A stretch of 64,000 nucleotides of DNA from the NCBI RefSeq assembly GCF_050946405.1, contig NZ_JBMNUS010000002.1, forward strand, positions 372,001-436,000, in the 5' to 3' direction. Position numbers and translations under genes: made by a program. The notes beneath the pieces are model-generated. The model searched no databases. It saw only the letters and a list, made by a program, of their open reading frames with translations, and was not told the DNA's origin. Origin of the DNA: Pseudochelatococcus sp050946405 (GTDB taxonomy: Bacteria > Pseudomonadota > Alphaproteobacteria > Rhizobiales > Beijerinckiaceae). Shown here in pieces: positions 53,129 through 64,000 of the stretch (the first letter of the stretch is position 1; each line of letters starts with the position of its first letter).

Positions 53129-53899
53129 GTGAACCAGCCAAACGCACAATTTTTCATGAACGAATCGGCCACCGGCGCCCGTCGTCTTGCGTTTTTGCAC
53201 CGTGAGGGCGATTCGCCGACCGTCGTGTGGCTCGGCGGCTTCCGCTCCGACATGCGCGCCACCAAGGCGGCCGCCCTCGACGCATGGGCGCGGGACACCG
53301 GGCGGGCTTTCCTGCGTTTCGACTATTCGGGACACGGCGAATCGGACGGCCGTTTCGAGGACGGCACCATCTCCGACTGGCTGTCCGATGCGGTCGGCAT
53401 CATCCGCGCCAAGGCGGGGCCGGCGCCGGTGCTCGTGGGCTCATCGATGGGCGGCTGGCTCGCGCTGCTGGCGGCGCGCGCCCTCGCGCCCACGCCATCG
53501 GCGCCTTCCGCACTCGTGCTGATCGCGCCCGCCGTCGATTTCACCGAAAAGCTGATCTGGGCCGCCATGAGCGAGGACGACCGGCGCACCGTCACTGAAA
53601 CCGGCCAGTTGCCGGTGTCCTCGGCCTACGGCGAGCCTTACCCGATCACGCGGGCGCTGATCGAGGACGGCGCGAGTCACAACCTGTTCGGCGCGCCGAT
53701 CGAACCCGGATGTCCGGTGCATATCCTGCAAGGCATGGAGGACCCCGACGTGCCGTGGCGCCACGCGCTCGAACTCGTTCAGCACTTGCCGGGCGCGGCC
53801 ACGACGATCACCTTCATCAAGGACGGCGATCATCGCCTTTCCCGCCCGCAGGACATCGATCTGCTGGTGGCGGCCGTGGCCCGCGCCGTCGCCGCCTGA
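53129..53899 (+). CDS. alpha/beta hydrolase
   Basis: This protein of about 256 residues has the alpha/beta hydrolase fold: VVWLGGFRSDMRATKAAALD, FLRFDYSGHGESDG, the nucleophile Ser in VLVGSSMGGWLALLAA, the acid Asp in LQGMEDPDVPW and His in FIKDGDHRLSRPQD. These features match the group related to mycophenolic acid acyl-glucuronide esterase (ABHD10), and this group is common next to housekeeping genes in Alphaproteobacteria. The substrate is unknown. The start is uncertain: GTG 53129 has GGAG 10 bases upstream; ATG 53105 and ATG 53156 are alternatives. Confidence 0.82.
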   Translation: MNQPNAQFFMNESATGARRLAFLHREGDSPTVVWLGGFRSDMRATKAAALDAWARDTGRAFLRFDYSGHGESDGRFEDGTISDWLSDAVGIIRAKAGPAPVLVGSSMGGWLALLAARALAPTPSAPSALVLIAPAVDFTEKLIWAAMSEDDRRTVTETGQLPVSSAYGEPYPITRALIEDGASHNLFGAPIEPGCPVHILQGMEDPDVPWRHALELVQHLPGAATTITFIKDGDHRLSRPQDIDLLVAAVARAVAA

Positions 53900-53918
53900 A
53901 GCGGGCATCTATAAAAAC

Positions 53919-53949
53919 AAGCCGCCGCAATCGCTTGCGGCGGCTTTTT
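53919..53949. terminator. bidirectional rho-independent terminator
   Basis: A perfect 12-bp stem, AAGCCGCCGCAA (53919-53930) and TTGCGGCGGCTT (53935-53946), has T residues after it on the plus strand and an A-rich flank (ATAAAAAC) that becomes a T run on the minus strand. It lies between the convergent hydrolase and DUF1150 genes. Confidence 0.88.
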
Positions 53950-53968
53950 CATGTTCCCTGTAATGGAA

Positions 53969-54235
53969 TCAGTGCACGTTCACCGCCTCGAGATCGTGCG
54001 CCCAGGCGTTGGCGATGGCGGTATCGCGCGAATCGGTCACCGCGATGGGCGTACCGTCCGCCGCCAGCAGCGCGAAGAGCTTGAGGCCGGGCCTGATGGC
54101 CGGCGCGTCGGGGAAGAGCTTTTGCACGTCCTCCGAACGGATGGAGCGGAGATAGGCGACCTTGCCGCCACCGGCGAGGCCGAATGCCTGGACGTCGTCG
54201 GCATCGCCCTTGAACTCGAAAGAACTGTTGATCAT
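53969..54235 (-). CDS. DUF1150 family protein
   Basis: This 88-residue protein matches DUF1150: DDVQAFGLAGGGKVAYLRSI, LKLFALLAADGTPIAVTDSR, then DTAIANAWAHDLEAVNVH. It is found only in Alphaproteobacteria, usually beside an Hsp20 gene as here, which suggests a stress-related role that has not been shown. AAGGAGA stands 9 bases before ATG 54235. Confidence 0.87.
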   Translation of the reverse strand: MINSSFEFKGDADDVQAFGLAGGGKVAYLRSIRSEDVQKLFPDAPAIRPGLKLFALLAADGTPIAVTDSRDTAIANAWAHDLEAVNVH

Positions 54236-54375
54236 ATCGCACTCTCCTTCAGAAGCAGTCGCGAATTGAGGCATCTCCGCTTTTCCTGAAACGCAGGAAT
54301 GCCCCATTCATTTGTTTCAACACGATCTTTTCCCGAAAGCATGACCGCTTTCAGGGGATCGCGCCCCGGCCGCGA

Positions 54376-54804
54376 TCAGTCGCGCGCCAGAATATCGATA
54401 CGCCGGACGATGCGCTGGGCTTCGGGCCGAACGAGATCGATCGACAGGAGCCCGTTGGCGAGGTCGGCTCCCAGCACCTCCATTCCGTCAGCCAGAAGAA
54501 ACGACCGCTGGAACTGCCTTGCCGCGATACCGCGATGCAGGAACTGGCGGCCCTTGTCCTCGGTCTGACGACCCTTGATAAGAAGCTGGTTTTCCTCCAG
54601 CGTGATTTCAAGTTGCTCGCGCGTAAAACCTGCGACAGCGAGCGTGATGCGCAGCCTGTCGGGCGCGCTGCCCTCGCTGGCGATGCGCTCGATGTTGTAG
54701 GGCGGATATCCGTCGCTCGCGGTCTTCGTGACCCGGTCGAGCGCGCGCTCGATTTCGTCGAATCCGAGCAGGAACGGCGAAGACAATGATGGCATGCGTG
54801 ACAT
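54376..54804 (-). CDS. small heat-shock protein Hsp20
   Basis: This 142-residue protein has an N-terminal arm (PFLLGFDEIERALDRVTKTA), then an alpha-crystallin domain from about residue 35: YPPYNIERIA, DRLRITLAVAGFTREQLEIT, QLLIKGRQ, FLHRGIAARQFQRSFLLADG, VLGADLANGLLSIDLVRP. The end RIVRRIDI contains the IxI-like tail that bridges dimers. It is an ATP-independent holdase of the IbpA type. The start at 54804 is set by family similarity. It is upstream of the DUF1150 gene and probably cotranscribed; no ROSE-type leader could be assigned. Confidence 0.9.
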   Translation of the reverse strand: MSRMPSLSSPFLLGFDEIERALDRVTKTASDGYPPYNIERIASEGSAPDRLRITLAVAGFTREQLEITLEENQLLIKGRQTEDKGRQFLHRGIAARQFQRSFLLADGMEVLGADLANGLLSIDLVRPEAQRIVRRIDILARD

Positions 54805-54966
54805 GTCCGAAGCCCTTTTGGCACTTCGTTTCGGGATATTCCCGCAGGCCCGCCAACGCAGCACCCGCCGGAAATTGCATGCTATAAGGTATGGCCTTCC
54901 GCCGCTCCCGGTCAAGGGCGCGTATCGCCGCGTCCGCCGGGGCGCCCACAGAAGAGGAGTCCGGCC

Positions 54967-55881
54967 GTGTCCGCCGAAGAGAAGATCCTGCGTGTTTCGG
55001 TCCTGATGACGCTTGTCGTTGCCATCGGCGGCATCGTGCTGGGTGCGCTTTCAGGCTCTTTCTCGATCATCTTCGACGGGAGCTATTCGATGATCGACGC
55101 AGCGATGAGCGGCCTGTCGCTCGCGGTGGCGCGGCTGATCGCGCTTCATGCCACGGGCAGGATGAACGTCCGCCGTTTCAGGATGGGCTTCTGGCATCTG
55201 GAGCCCATGGTGCTCGCGCTCAACGGCATGCTGCTGATGGCCGTGTCCGGTTTCGCGCTCTTCAACGCCATCGCCCTGATCCTCAACGGCGGAAGAACGC
55301 TTGAACTCGATTGGGCCATCGCCTACGCGCTGCTGTCGGCCATCGTCAGCTTCGCCATGGCTTTCTACGCCCGCCGCCGCAACAGAAGCCTGCAATCGGC
55401 GTTCGTGACGCTCGACGCGCGGGCGTGGGTCATGTCGGGCGGCATCAGCGCGGCGCTGCTCGTCGCCTTCCTGGCGGGGTATGCGCTGGAACGATACGGC
55501 CATGCCTCGCTGGTGCGCTATGTCGATCCCGTCGCGCTGGCGGCGATCTGTGTCGTCATCACGCCCTTGCCCTATGCCACGGTGAAGCGCGCCATCCTCG
55601 ACATCTTCCTCGCCGCGCCGGCCGAACTCGTCGAGCATGTCGAGACGGTGGCCCGCGAGACCGTCAGGCGGCACGGCTTTCGCGATTACGAGGCCTATGT
55701 CGCCCGCATCGGGCGCGCGCGCCAGATCGAACTGCATTTCATCGTGCCTCCCGACTATCCCGTGACGGGCGTGCCGCAATTCGACGCCATCCGCAAGGAA
55801 GTCGGCGAGGCCATCGGCAATGCCGGGCCGCATCGCTGGCTCACGCTCTCCTTCACCGCCGATCCGAAATGGGCCATCTGA
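54967..55881 (+). CDS. cation diffusion facilitator family transporter
   Basis: This 304-residue inner-membrane protein has about six spans in the first 205 residues: VLMTLVVAIGGIVLGALSGS, SIIFDGSYSMIDAAMSGLSL with the metal-site Asp, MVLALNGMLLMAVSGFALF, WAIAYALLSAIVSFAMAFY, SGGISAALLVAFLAGYAL and YVDPVALAAICVVITPLPY. The C-terminal cytoplasmic domain runs from VEHVETVARETVRRHGF. This fits the CDF (cation efflux) family, which exchanges divalent metal for protons; the second metal site is not the classical HxxxD, so the substrate is open. GTG 54967 follows GAGGAG. Confidence 0.82.
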   Translation: MSAEEKILRVSVLMTLVVAIGGIVLGALSGSFSIIFDGSYSMIDAAMSGLSLAVARLIALHATGRMNVRRFRMGFWHLEPMVLALNGMLLMAVSGFALFNAIALILNGGRTLELDWAIAYALLSAIVSFAMAFYARRRNRSLQSAFVTLDARAWVMSGGISAALLVAFLAGYALERYGHASLVRYVDPVALAAICVVITPLPYATVKRAILDIFLAAPAELVEHVETVARETVRRHGFRDYEAYVARIGRARQIELHFIVPPDYPVTGVPQFDAIRKEVGEAIGNAGPHRWLTLSFTADPKWAI

Positions 55882-55917
55882 AAACGCCGCTTGCAATTTG
55901 CCGGAAATATACATAAA

Positions 55918-55931
55918 CATATCTTTATATG
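55918..55931. promoter_or_regulatory. candidate operator before the ArsR-methyltransferase gene
   Basis: CATAT (55918-55922) and ATATG (55927-55931) form an inverted repeat with a 4-base spacer within an AT-rich patch, 63 bases before the regulator start. AT-rich palindromes of this kind are typical ArsR-family sites, so self-regulation is plausible. Confidence 0.4.
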
Positions 55932-55993
55932 AAAATCGGCACGACGGTCCCGTGGCGGGGGCGTCGTGTCGCGAGCGGAGAGCGGTGCGATCA

Positions 55994-57067
55994 ATGACTT
56001 CCGGCAAGGTGTCATCGGCGGCTGTCGTGTTGCGGGGCGGGGATGCCGCGCGCCGGGCGCCGGCCGTCGTTCCGCTGGCGGCGATGCTGGCGGCGCTGAA
56101 GGCGGCGGGCGAGGAAACGCGCCTGCGTATTCTCGCGCTGCTGGCCGAGGGCGAACTGAACGTATCCGACCTGACCGATATCCTGGTGCAGTCGCAGCCG
56201 CGCATCTCGCGCCATCTCAAGCTGCTGACGGAAGCCGGGCTGATCGAGCGCCAGCGCGAGGGGGCATGGGCCTTTTTCCGGCTGGCGGACCACAGCGCGG
56301 GCGCGACGGCGGTGCGCGAACTGGTGGCCCGGCTCGATACCGCCGACCCGCAACTGGAGGCCGACAGGCAGCGGCTGCACGCCGTGCGGGAAACGCGGGC
56401 GCAGGCGGCGCAGGCGCATTTCTCGCGGCTCGCGGAGCATTGGGACGAGATGCGCTCCCTGCACGTGCCGGAGGCGGCGGTTGACGCGGCGATCCGCGAC
56501 ATGCTCGGCGCGCAGCCGTTTCATGCGATGCTCGATCTCGGCACCGGCACGGGGCGCATGTTGCAGCTTCTCGGCGGGCGGGCGGAGCGCGCCGTGGGGC
56601 TCGACGCCAGCCACGCCATGCTGGCGGTGGCGCGCGCCAATCTCGAACAGGCGGGCCTCGCCCACGTGCAGCTCCGTCAGGGCGACATCCATGCCTTGCC
56701 GGTCGAGCGCCATTCCTTCGATCTCGTGCTGATCCATCAGGTGCTGCATTTCCTCGACGATCCCGCGCGCGCCATCCGCGAGGCGGCCGGGGCGCTGGCG
56801 CCCGGCGGACGCTTGCTGATCGTCGATTTCGCCGCCCATGAGCTCGAATTCCTGCGCGAGAAGCATGCCCACCGCCGTCTCGGCTTCTCCCGCGAGCAGA
56901 TGGCGGGGTGGCTGGAGGAGGCGGGCTTCGAGCTGATCGGCCATCGCGATCTCGCGCCTGCCGATCCCGTGCGGGGCGACTCGCTCACGGTATGCCTGCA
57001 TCTGGCGCGCGACCGGCGCGTGATTACGGACGTTCCCGATTATTCGTCAATTCCGGCCGTTGCCTGA
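55994..57067 (+). CDS. ArsR-family regulator fused to a SAM-dependent methyltransferase domain (SahR-like)
   Basis: This 357-residue protein has a winged-helix ArsR domain at about residues 25-110 (LKAAGEETRLRILALLAEGE, NVSDLTDILVQSQPRISRHL, LKLLTEAGLIERQREGAW) and a class I methyltransferase domain at about residues 150-330 with the SAM loop MLDLGTGTGRMLQLLGG, acidic VGLDASHAML, QGDIHALPV and LVLIHQVLHFLDDPARA. No metal-binding Cys pair of ArsR/SmtB is present in the DNA-binding helix. It is followed by metF and metH. ArsR-type regulators of this kind (SahR) sense S-adenosylhomocysteine and control the methionine cycle in Proteobacteria, so this is the likely role; homology is inferred here, not tested. 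Confidence 0.85.
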   Translation: MTSGKVSSAAVVLRGGDAARRAPAVVPLAAMLAALKAAGEETRLRILALLAEGELNVSDLTDILVQSQPRISRHLKLLTEAGLIERQREGAWAFFRLADHSAGATAVRELVARLDTADPQLEADRQRLHAVRETRAQAAQAHFSRLAEHWDEMRSLHVPEAAVDAAIRDMLGAQPFHAMLDLGTGTGRMLQLLGGRAERAVGLDASHAMLAVARANLEQAGLAHVQLRQGDIHALPVERHSFDLVLIHQVLHFLDDPARAIREAAGALAPGGRLLIVDFAAHELEFLREKHAHRRLGFSREQMAGWLEEAGFELIGHRDLAPADPVRGDSLTVCLHLARDRRVITDVPDYSSIPAVA

Positions 57068-57160
57068 CGCATTTCGACATTTCGTTGAAATGCTTCGGGA
57101 TTTCGATTTTACGCGTTTTCTTCACGCAAACCGGCATCCGCTTCGCTTGAAAACGCTTTA
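57068..57160 (-). repeat. composite palindromic element, family A, copy 2
   Basis: Read on the minus strand this starts AAGCGTTTTCAAGCGAAGCG, continues TTGCGTGAAGAAAACGCG and ends GCATTTCAACGAAATG, the same order as the element at 36902-37004. It fills the gap between the regulator gene and metF. Confidence 0.7.
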
Positions 57161-57175
57161 AAGGGAGTTATCGGT

Positions 57176-58102
57176 ATGCCGCTTCATGATTCCCGTTTCC
57201 GGTCCCGGCCCAGCCGCGGCGGCGCGCATCCTGTGCGCGTCTCGCTGGAGTTCTTTCCGCCGAAGACGCCGGCCATGGAAGAAACGCTCTGGGCGGCCAT
57301 CAAGCGGCTGGAGCCGTTGCGCCCGGCGTTCGTGTCCGTGACTTACGGCGCGGGCGGCTCCACGCGCGAGCGCACGCACGCCACCGTCCGGCGCATCGTG
57401 GAGGAGACGGCGCTGCGGCCGGCCGCGCATCTCACCTGCGTGTCGGCGACGAAGGCGGAAGTCGATGACGTGATCCGCGCCTATGCGCAGGCGGGGGTCA
57501 ATCACATCGTGGCGTTGCGCGGCGATCCGGCCGGCGGCATCGGCGCGCGCTACGAGCCGCACCCCGAAGGCTATGCCTCGACGCCCGATCTGATCGCCGG
57601 CATCAGGCGGATCGGCGATTTCGAGGTGAGCGTCTCCGCCTACCCGGAAAAGCACCCCGAAAGCGCGGACCTCGACGTCGATATCGCGGTGCTGCGGCAA
57701 AAGGTGGAGGCGGGGGCGACGCGGGCGATCACGCAGTTCTTCTTCGACAACGACGTCTATTTTCGCTACCTTGACAAGGTGCGCGCGGCGGGTATCGATA
57801 TTCCGATCGTGCCGGGCATTCTGCCGGTGCAGAACTTCCGCCAGACGGCGGCTTTCGCGGCGCGCACGGGGGCGAGCGTTCCGGCCTGGCTGGCGCGGCG
57901 CTTCGACGGTCTCGACGAGGACGCCGAAACGCGACGGCTGATCGCGGCCGCCGTGGCGGCGGAACAGGTGTTCGATCTCGTTGACCGCGGCGTCACCGAT
58001 ATTCACTTCTACACGATGAACCGCGCCGATCTCGTCTATGCTGTCTGCCATCTGCTGGGGCTGCGGCCGCAGGCGGACGAGGCGCGCGTGGCGGCGGCCT
58101 GA
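57176..58102 (+). CDS. metF: methylenetetrahydrofolate reductase
   Basis: This 308-residue FAD enzyme reduces 5,10-methylene-THF to 5-methyl-THF, the methyl donor for MetH. Signatures: RVSLEFFPPKTPAMEETLW with the catalytic Glu, FVSVTYGAGGSTRERTHATV, HLTCVSATKAEVDDV, NHIVALRGDPAGG, SVSAYPEKHPES, ATRAITQFFFDNDVYFRYLD, and IPIVPGILPVQNF. It begins at ATG 57176 with AAAGGGAG upstream. It shares its strand and pathway with metH 182 bases downstream. Confidence 0.94.
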   Translation: MPLHDSRFRSRPSRGGAHPVRVSLEFFPPKTPAMEETLWAAIKRLEPLRPAFVSVTYGAGGSTRERTHATVRRIVEETALRPAAHLTCVSATKAEVDDVIRAYAQAGVNHIVALRGDPAGGIGARYEPHPEGYASTPDLIAGIRRIGDFEVSVSAYPEKHPESADLDVDIAVLRQKVEAGATRAITQFFFDNDVYFRYLDKVRAAGIDIPIVPGILPVQNFRQTAAFAARTGASVPAWLARRFDGLDEDAETRRLIAAAVAAEQVFDLVDRGVTDIHFYTMNRADLVYAVCHLLGLRPQADEARVAAA

Positions 58103-58133
58103 CGCGGTTTCGATGCCGTCCGCGCGGCGATCG

Positions 58134-58170
58134 GAGCGGGATGCGATCGGATTGAATCGCCATCCTGCTC
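58134..58170. repeat. imperfect palindrome between metF and metH
   Basis: GAGCGGGATGCGAT (58134-58147) can pair with ATCGCCATCCTGCTC (58156-58170) with one bulge and one wobble. The GAGC/GCTC ends recall the family B elements. It lacks a T run. Confidence 0.5.
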
Positions 58171-58233
58171 TCAATTCCATGGTTTACCGCAACTGGCGTT
58201 CAATCGGATGGATCGACTCGAACGCAGATTGCT

Positions 58234-58284
58234 CCAGGGAAAATCAAAGTCCAGGGAAAATCAGAGTCCGGGGAAAATCAGAGC
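58234..58284 (+). repeat. three tandem 17-bp repeats abutting the metH start
   Basis: Copies are CCAGGGAAAATCAAAGT (58234-58250), CCAGGGAAAATCAGAGT (58251-58267) and CCGGGGAAAATCAGAGC (58268-58284), and the metH ATG follows at 58285. The third copy supplies the only ribosome-binding purine stretch (GGGGAAAA) before the start. Confidence 0.9.
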
Positions 58285-62049
<3,765 letters not shown>

Positions 62050-62070
62050 AGGGATGCGTCACGACTCGAG

Positions 62071-62089
62071 GGTATGATATATTCATACC
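62071..62089. promoter_or_regulatory. operator palindrome of the parDE operon
   Basis: GGTATGA (62071-62077) and TCATACC (62083-62089) are a perfect 7-bp inverted repeat with a TATAT spacer, 25 bases before parD. Antitoxins of this type bind such sites to repress their own operon; the spacer overlaps a probable -10 region. Confidence 0.6.
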
Positions 62090-62113
62090 GACAAAGGTAG
62101 GGAGATTACATCT

Positions 62114-62395
62114 ATGGCTGCGACTGAAAAACGAACCTTTAGCCTGCCGAGCGAGCATGCCGCGTTCATCGACAGGCTGGTGAATTCTGGCGCTTACGCT
62201 TCCGGCAGCGAAGTCGTCAGGGCGGGTCTGCGCGCGCTTCAGAAGCATGACGCCGTCATCGAGCGTTGGCTGCGCGAGGAGGTTGCACCGACCTATGACG
62301 AGATGAAAGCGCATCCCGAACGGATGATCCCCGCCGATCAGGTCATCACGGAGCTTCGCGCATACCATGCCGCCAAACGCGGGGAAAACGTGTGA
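62114..62395 (+). CDS. parD: type II antitoxin, ParD/CC2985 family
   Basis: This 93-residue protein starts with a ribbon-helix-helix DNA-binding part (KRTFSLPSEHAAFIDRLVNS, GAYASGSEVVRAGLRALQKH) and ends in a flexible region (YDEMKAHPERMIPADQVITE, AYHAAKRGENV) that would wrap the toxin. It neutralises ParE and represses its own promoter. Its stop overlaps the toxin start as GTGA. Confidence 0.9.
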   Translation: MAATEKRTFSLPSEHAAFIDRLVNSGAYASGSEVVRAGLRALQKHDAVIERWLREEVAPTYDEMKAHPERMIPADQVITELRAYHAAKRGENV

Positions 62396-62691
62396 AATCT
62401 CGTCCTGTCGCATTTTCTCCGGCTGCGCGGGAAGATTTACGCCGTGTCTACGACCATATTGCGGCAGCGGGCAGTCCGGTCAACGCATCACGATATGTCG
62501 AACGCATCTGGGGCTTTTGCCTCGGACTCGAAATCGCCTCCGAACGCGGCCATCGGCGGGATGATGTCAGCCCCGGCCTGCGTGTTGTCGGCTTTGAGAA
62601 GCGCATAACGATCGCTTTTTCCGTCGAGGAAGACAGCGTGCATATCCTCCGCATCTTCTATGGCGGAGTCGATTGGGAAAGTATCCTATGA
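62392..62691 (+). CDS. parE: type II toxin, RelE/ParE family
   Basis: This 99-residue protein has the ParE fold: VAFSPAAREDLRRVYDHIAA, NASRYVERIWGFCLGLEIAS, DDVSPGLRVVGFEKRITIAF and VHILRIFYGGVDWESIL. Characterised ParE toxins inhibit DNA gyrase. It starts at GTG 62392, overlapping parD by 4 bases, with GGGGAAAA before it. The gene looks intact. The 146 bases after it hold nothing recognisable. Confidence 0.9.
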   Translation: MKSRPVAFSPAAREDLRRVYDHIAAAGSPVNASRYVERIWGFCLGLEIASERGHRRDDVSPGLRVVGFEKRITIAFSVEEDSVHILRIFYGGVDWESIL

Positions 62692-62837
62692 CGGAAAAGC
62701 GCATCGGCATGCCCACCTTGCGCTTACAAGGCCGATTCCGATAAGCGGGATTATGGAACCAAAACTCCATGAAATCGAAACGCCGCGGAACCCCGGCGCA
62801 CGGTTTCCGTGCGATCCCGCGCGGTCCTTCCGTCAGG

Positions 62838-63347
62838 TCAGACCCTGCGCAGCGCGCCCCAGGCGGCTGTGAGTGCGAGGCCGAGAGACAGCGGCACGTT
62901 CCAGCCCGCGAGCGACAGGCCGACGAAGCGCCAGGCCGCTTCGTCGCAGCGCACGACCTGAACCGTTTGCAAGCGTTGCAGAAAGGCGTCGGCATCGGCG
63001 GCGACGCTGAAAGCGCCGCTGCAACTGTCCGGTCCCGCCCAGAATTTCCACTCGATGCCGGCGTGATACGCCGCGACGCCGGCGCCGGCGATGAACGCCA
63101 GCGCCAGCGCGCCGAGCAGAACGCGCGCCGTCCCCGTGCGCCCGCCGCCTGAGCGTGACAGAGCGGCCGCGGCGAGCGCGACAGGAATGGCCGCGTAGAA
63201 CGGCCAGCGCTGGATCAGGCACAGCGGGCACGGCGGCAGGCGCAGCACGTATTCGAAAAAGAACGCGCCCGCGAGGGCGAGAACCGAAACGGCCAGGACG
63301 GCGACGGAAGCGCGAAACGCGAATGCGCTTCCAGGCTGCGACGGCAT
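62838..63347 (-). CDS. dsbB: disulfide bond formation protein B
   Basis: This 169-residue inner-membrane protein has four predicted spans and the two Cys pairs of DsbB: C40/C43 in RLPPCPLCLIQRWPFYAA, and C109/C134 in the periplasmic loop (GPDSCSGAF, VVRCDEAAW). It reoxidises a DsbA-type thiol oxidase with ubiquinone. ATG 63347 has AAGGA 7 bases upstream, better than the in-frame ATG 63356, which sits on that site. No dsbA is in view. Confidence 0.88.
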   Translation of the reverse strand: MPSQPGSAFAFRASVAVLAVSVLALAGAFFFEYVLRLPPCPLCLIQRWPFYAAIPVALAAAALSRSGGGRTGTARVLLGALALAFIAGAGVAAYHAGIEWKFWAGPDSCSGAFSVAADADAFLQRLQTVQVVRCDEAAWRFVGLSLAGWNVPLSLGLALTAAWGALRRV

Positions 63348-63407
63348 GAGCGTCATCCTTGGAAATGGCGCCGGCGCCAGGCGCCGGACGCACGCGACGG
63401 AAATCCG

Positions 63408-63989
63408 TCAGAACACATACTTCACGGCGACGAAGCCGGCGACGACGAAGAAGGCCAGCACGCCCAGCACGACCCCGAAATGCTCCTCGACGAACTGGCG
63501 GATGGGGTTGCCGAAGCGGTGGAGAAGGCCGGCCAGAATATAGAAGCGGGCGCCGCGCGTGATAAGCGACAATATCGTGAACCACATCAGATCGTAGCCG
63601 GCGAAGCCGGATGTGATCGTGACCAGCTTGTAGGGAATCGGCGTCACGCCCTTGATGAGAATGATCCATTCGCCATACTGGGCATAGGCCTGCCGGAACG
63701 CCTCGACGCTGTCGCCGTAGCCATAGGCGGAAATCAGCCACTGGCCGATCGAATCGTAGAGCAGGTAGCCGATGGCATAGCCCAGCAATCCGCCGACCAC
63801 CGAGGAGACGGTGCAGACGCCGGCGTAAAGCAGCGCCCGGTCGGGGCGCGCCAGCGCCATCGGCAGCAACAGCACGTCCGGCGGCACCGGAAAGAAGGAA
63901 CTCTCCGCAAACGAAACGGCCGCCAGCGCCCAGATGGCATGCGGACTGCGGGAAAGATTGATGACCCAGTCGTAAAGGCGGCGAAACAT
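63408..63989 (-). CDS. YqaA/DedA (VTT domain) family membrane protein
   Basis: This 193-residue inner-membrane protein has about five spans: NLSRSPHAIWALAAVSFAES, SFFPVPPDVLLLPMALARPD, GVCTVSSVVGGLLGYAIGYL, LVTITSGFAGYDLMWFTILS and GVVLGVLAFFVVAGFVAV. The FPVPPD segment, the GGxLGY motif, and KGVTPIPYKLVTITSG are the DedA-like signatures, which in related proteins support lipid scrambling or proton-coupled transport. The YqaA subgroup role is unknown. It is the last gene, directly upstream of dsbB on the same strand, 60 bases apart, so the two may be cotranscribed. Confidence 0.87.
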   Translation of the reverse strand: MFRRLYDWVINLSRSPHAIWALAAVSFAESSFFPVPPDVLLLPMALARPDRALLYAGVCTVSSVVGGLLGYAIGYLLYDSIGQWLISAYGYGDSVEAFRQAYAQYGEWIILIKGVTPIPYKLVTITSGFAGYDLMWFTILSLITRGARFYILAGLLHRFGNPIRQFVEEHFGVVLGVLAFFVVAGFVAVKYVF

Positions 63990-64000
63990 GGCGTCCCACT

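Noticed and set aside
54299..54568. Plus-strand frame opposite hsp20
   Set aside because: Shadow frame; the Hsp20 gene on the minus strand has the complete alpha-crystallin domain.
58103..58284. Cobalamin riboswitch before metH
   Set aside because: No B12-box-like sequence is visible; the region holds a palindrome and the 17-bp repeats.

Overview
The window is very GC-rich, almost fully coding DNA from an alphaproteobacterium, most likely of the order Hyphomicrobiales (Rhizobiales). This rests on gene content and order: a YbjN-family gene next to proC, a DUF1150 gene next to a small Hsp20, a heparinase-like gene next to purH, and an ArsR-methyltransferase fusion in front of metF and metH. 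No rRNA, tRNA or CRISPR array was found, and I cannot name a genus.

Left end (1-10007): the distal end of a prophage or GTA-like tail module. It holds a GTA-type host-specificity (TIM-barrel) protein cut by the window edge, a DUF2793 protein, a small unknown protein, a tail fibre with 80-residue repeats, a predicted seven-bladed propeller, a tail-tip accessory protein, then after a terminator a peptidoglycan amidase with LysM, a holin-like protein and a DUF3775 protein. A decayed DUF1611-like P-loop gene (10131-10998) follows.

Sulfur island (11305-18589): metY (homocysteine/cysteine synthesis), an Aap-type amino acid ABC transporter without its ATPase, ssuD (alkanesulfonate monooxygenase) and an M20 amidohydrolase. 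Together they look like an organosulfur scavenging unit.

Housekeeping body (18605-54804): a HugZ-like protein, ilvE, a MarR/OmpR/histidine-kinase operon, proC, ybjN, ubiK, a YbbN/CnoX-type thioredoxin, a Lon-N protein, a Trm112-like protein, a lytic transglycosylase, argJ-mutT, a parvulin isomerase, secA, an EAL protein, asd, heparinase, purH, a peroxiredoxin, an S24 regulator with rnhB, pyrD, pepN, an Atm1-type exporter, sseA, infC (ATT start), a glycosyltransferase, a hydrolase, DUF1150 and Hsp20.

Right end (54967-63989): a CDF transporter, then the methionine-cycle cluster (ArsR-methyltransferase regulator, metF, metH), a parDE toxin-antitoxin pair, dsbB and a YqaA-type membrane protein.

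The most interesting signals lie between genes. There is a Thr/Lys/Ile-rich short reading frame with mutually exclusive hairpins in front of asd. Three tandem 17-bp repeats abut the metH start. Two families of dispersed palindromic elements recur in the window. An AT-rich element is shared by the metY and ssuD upstream regions.
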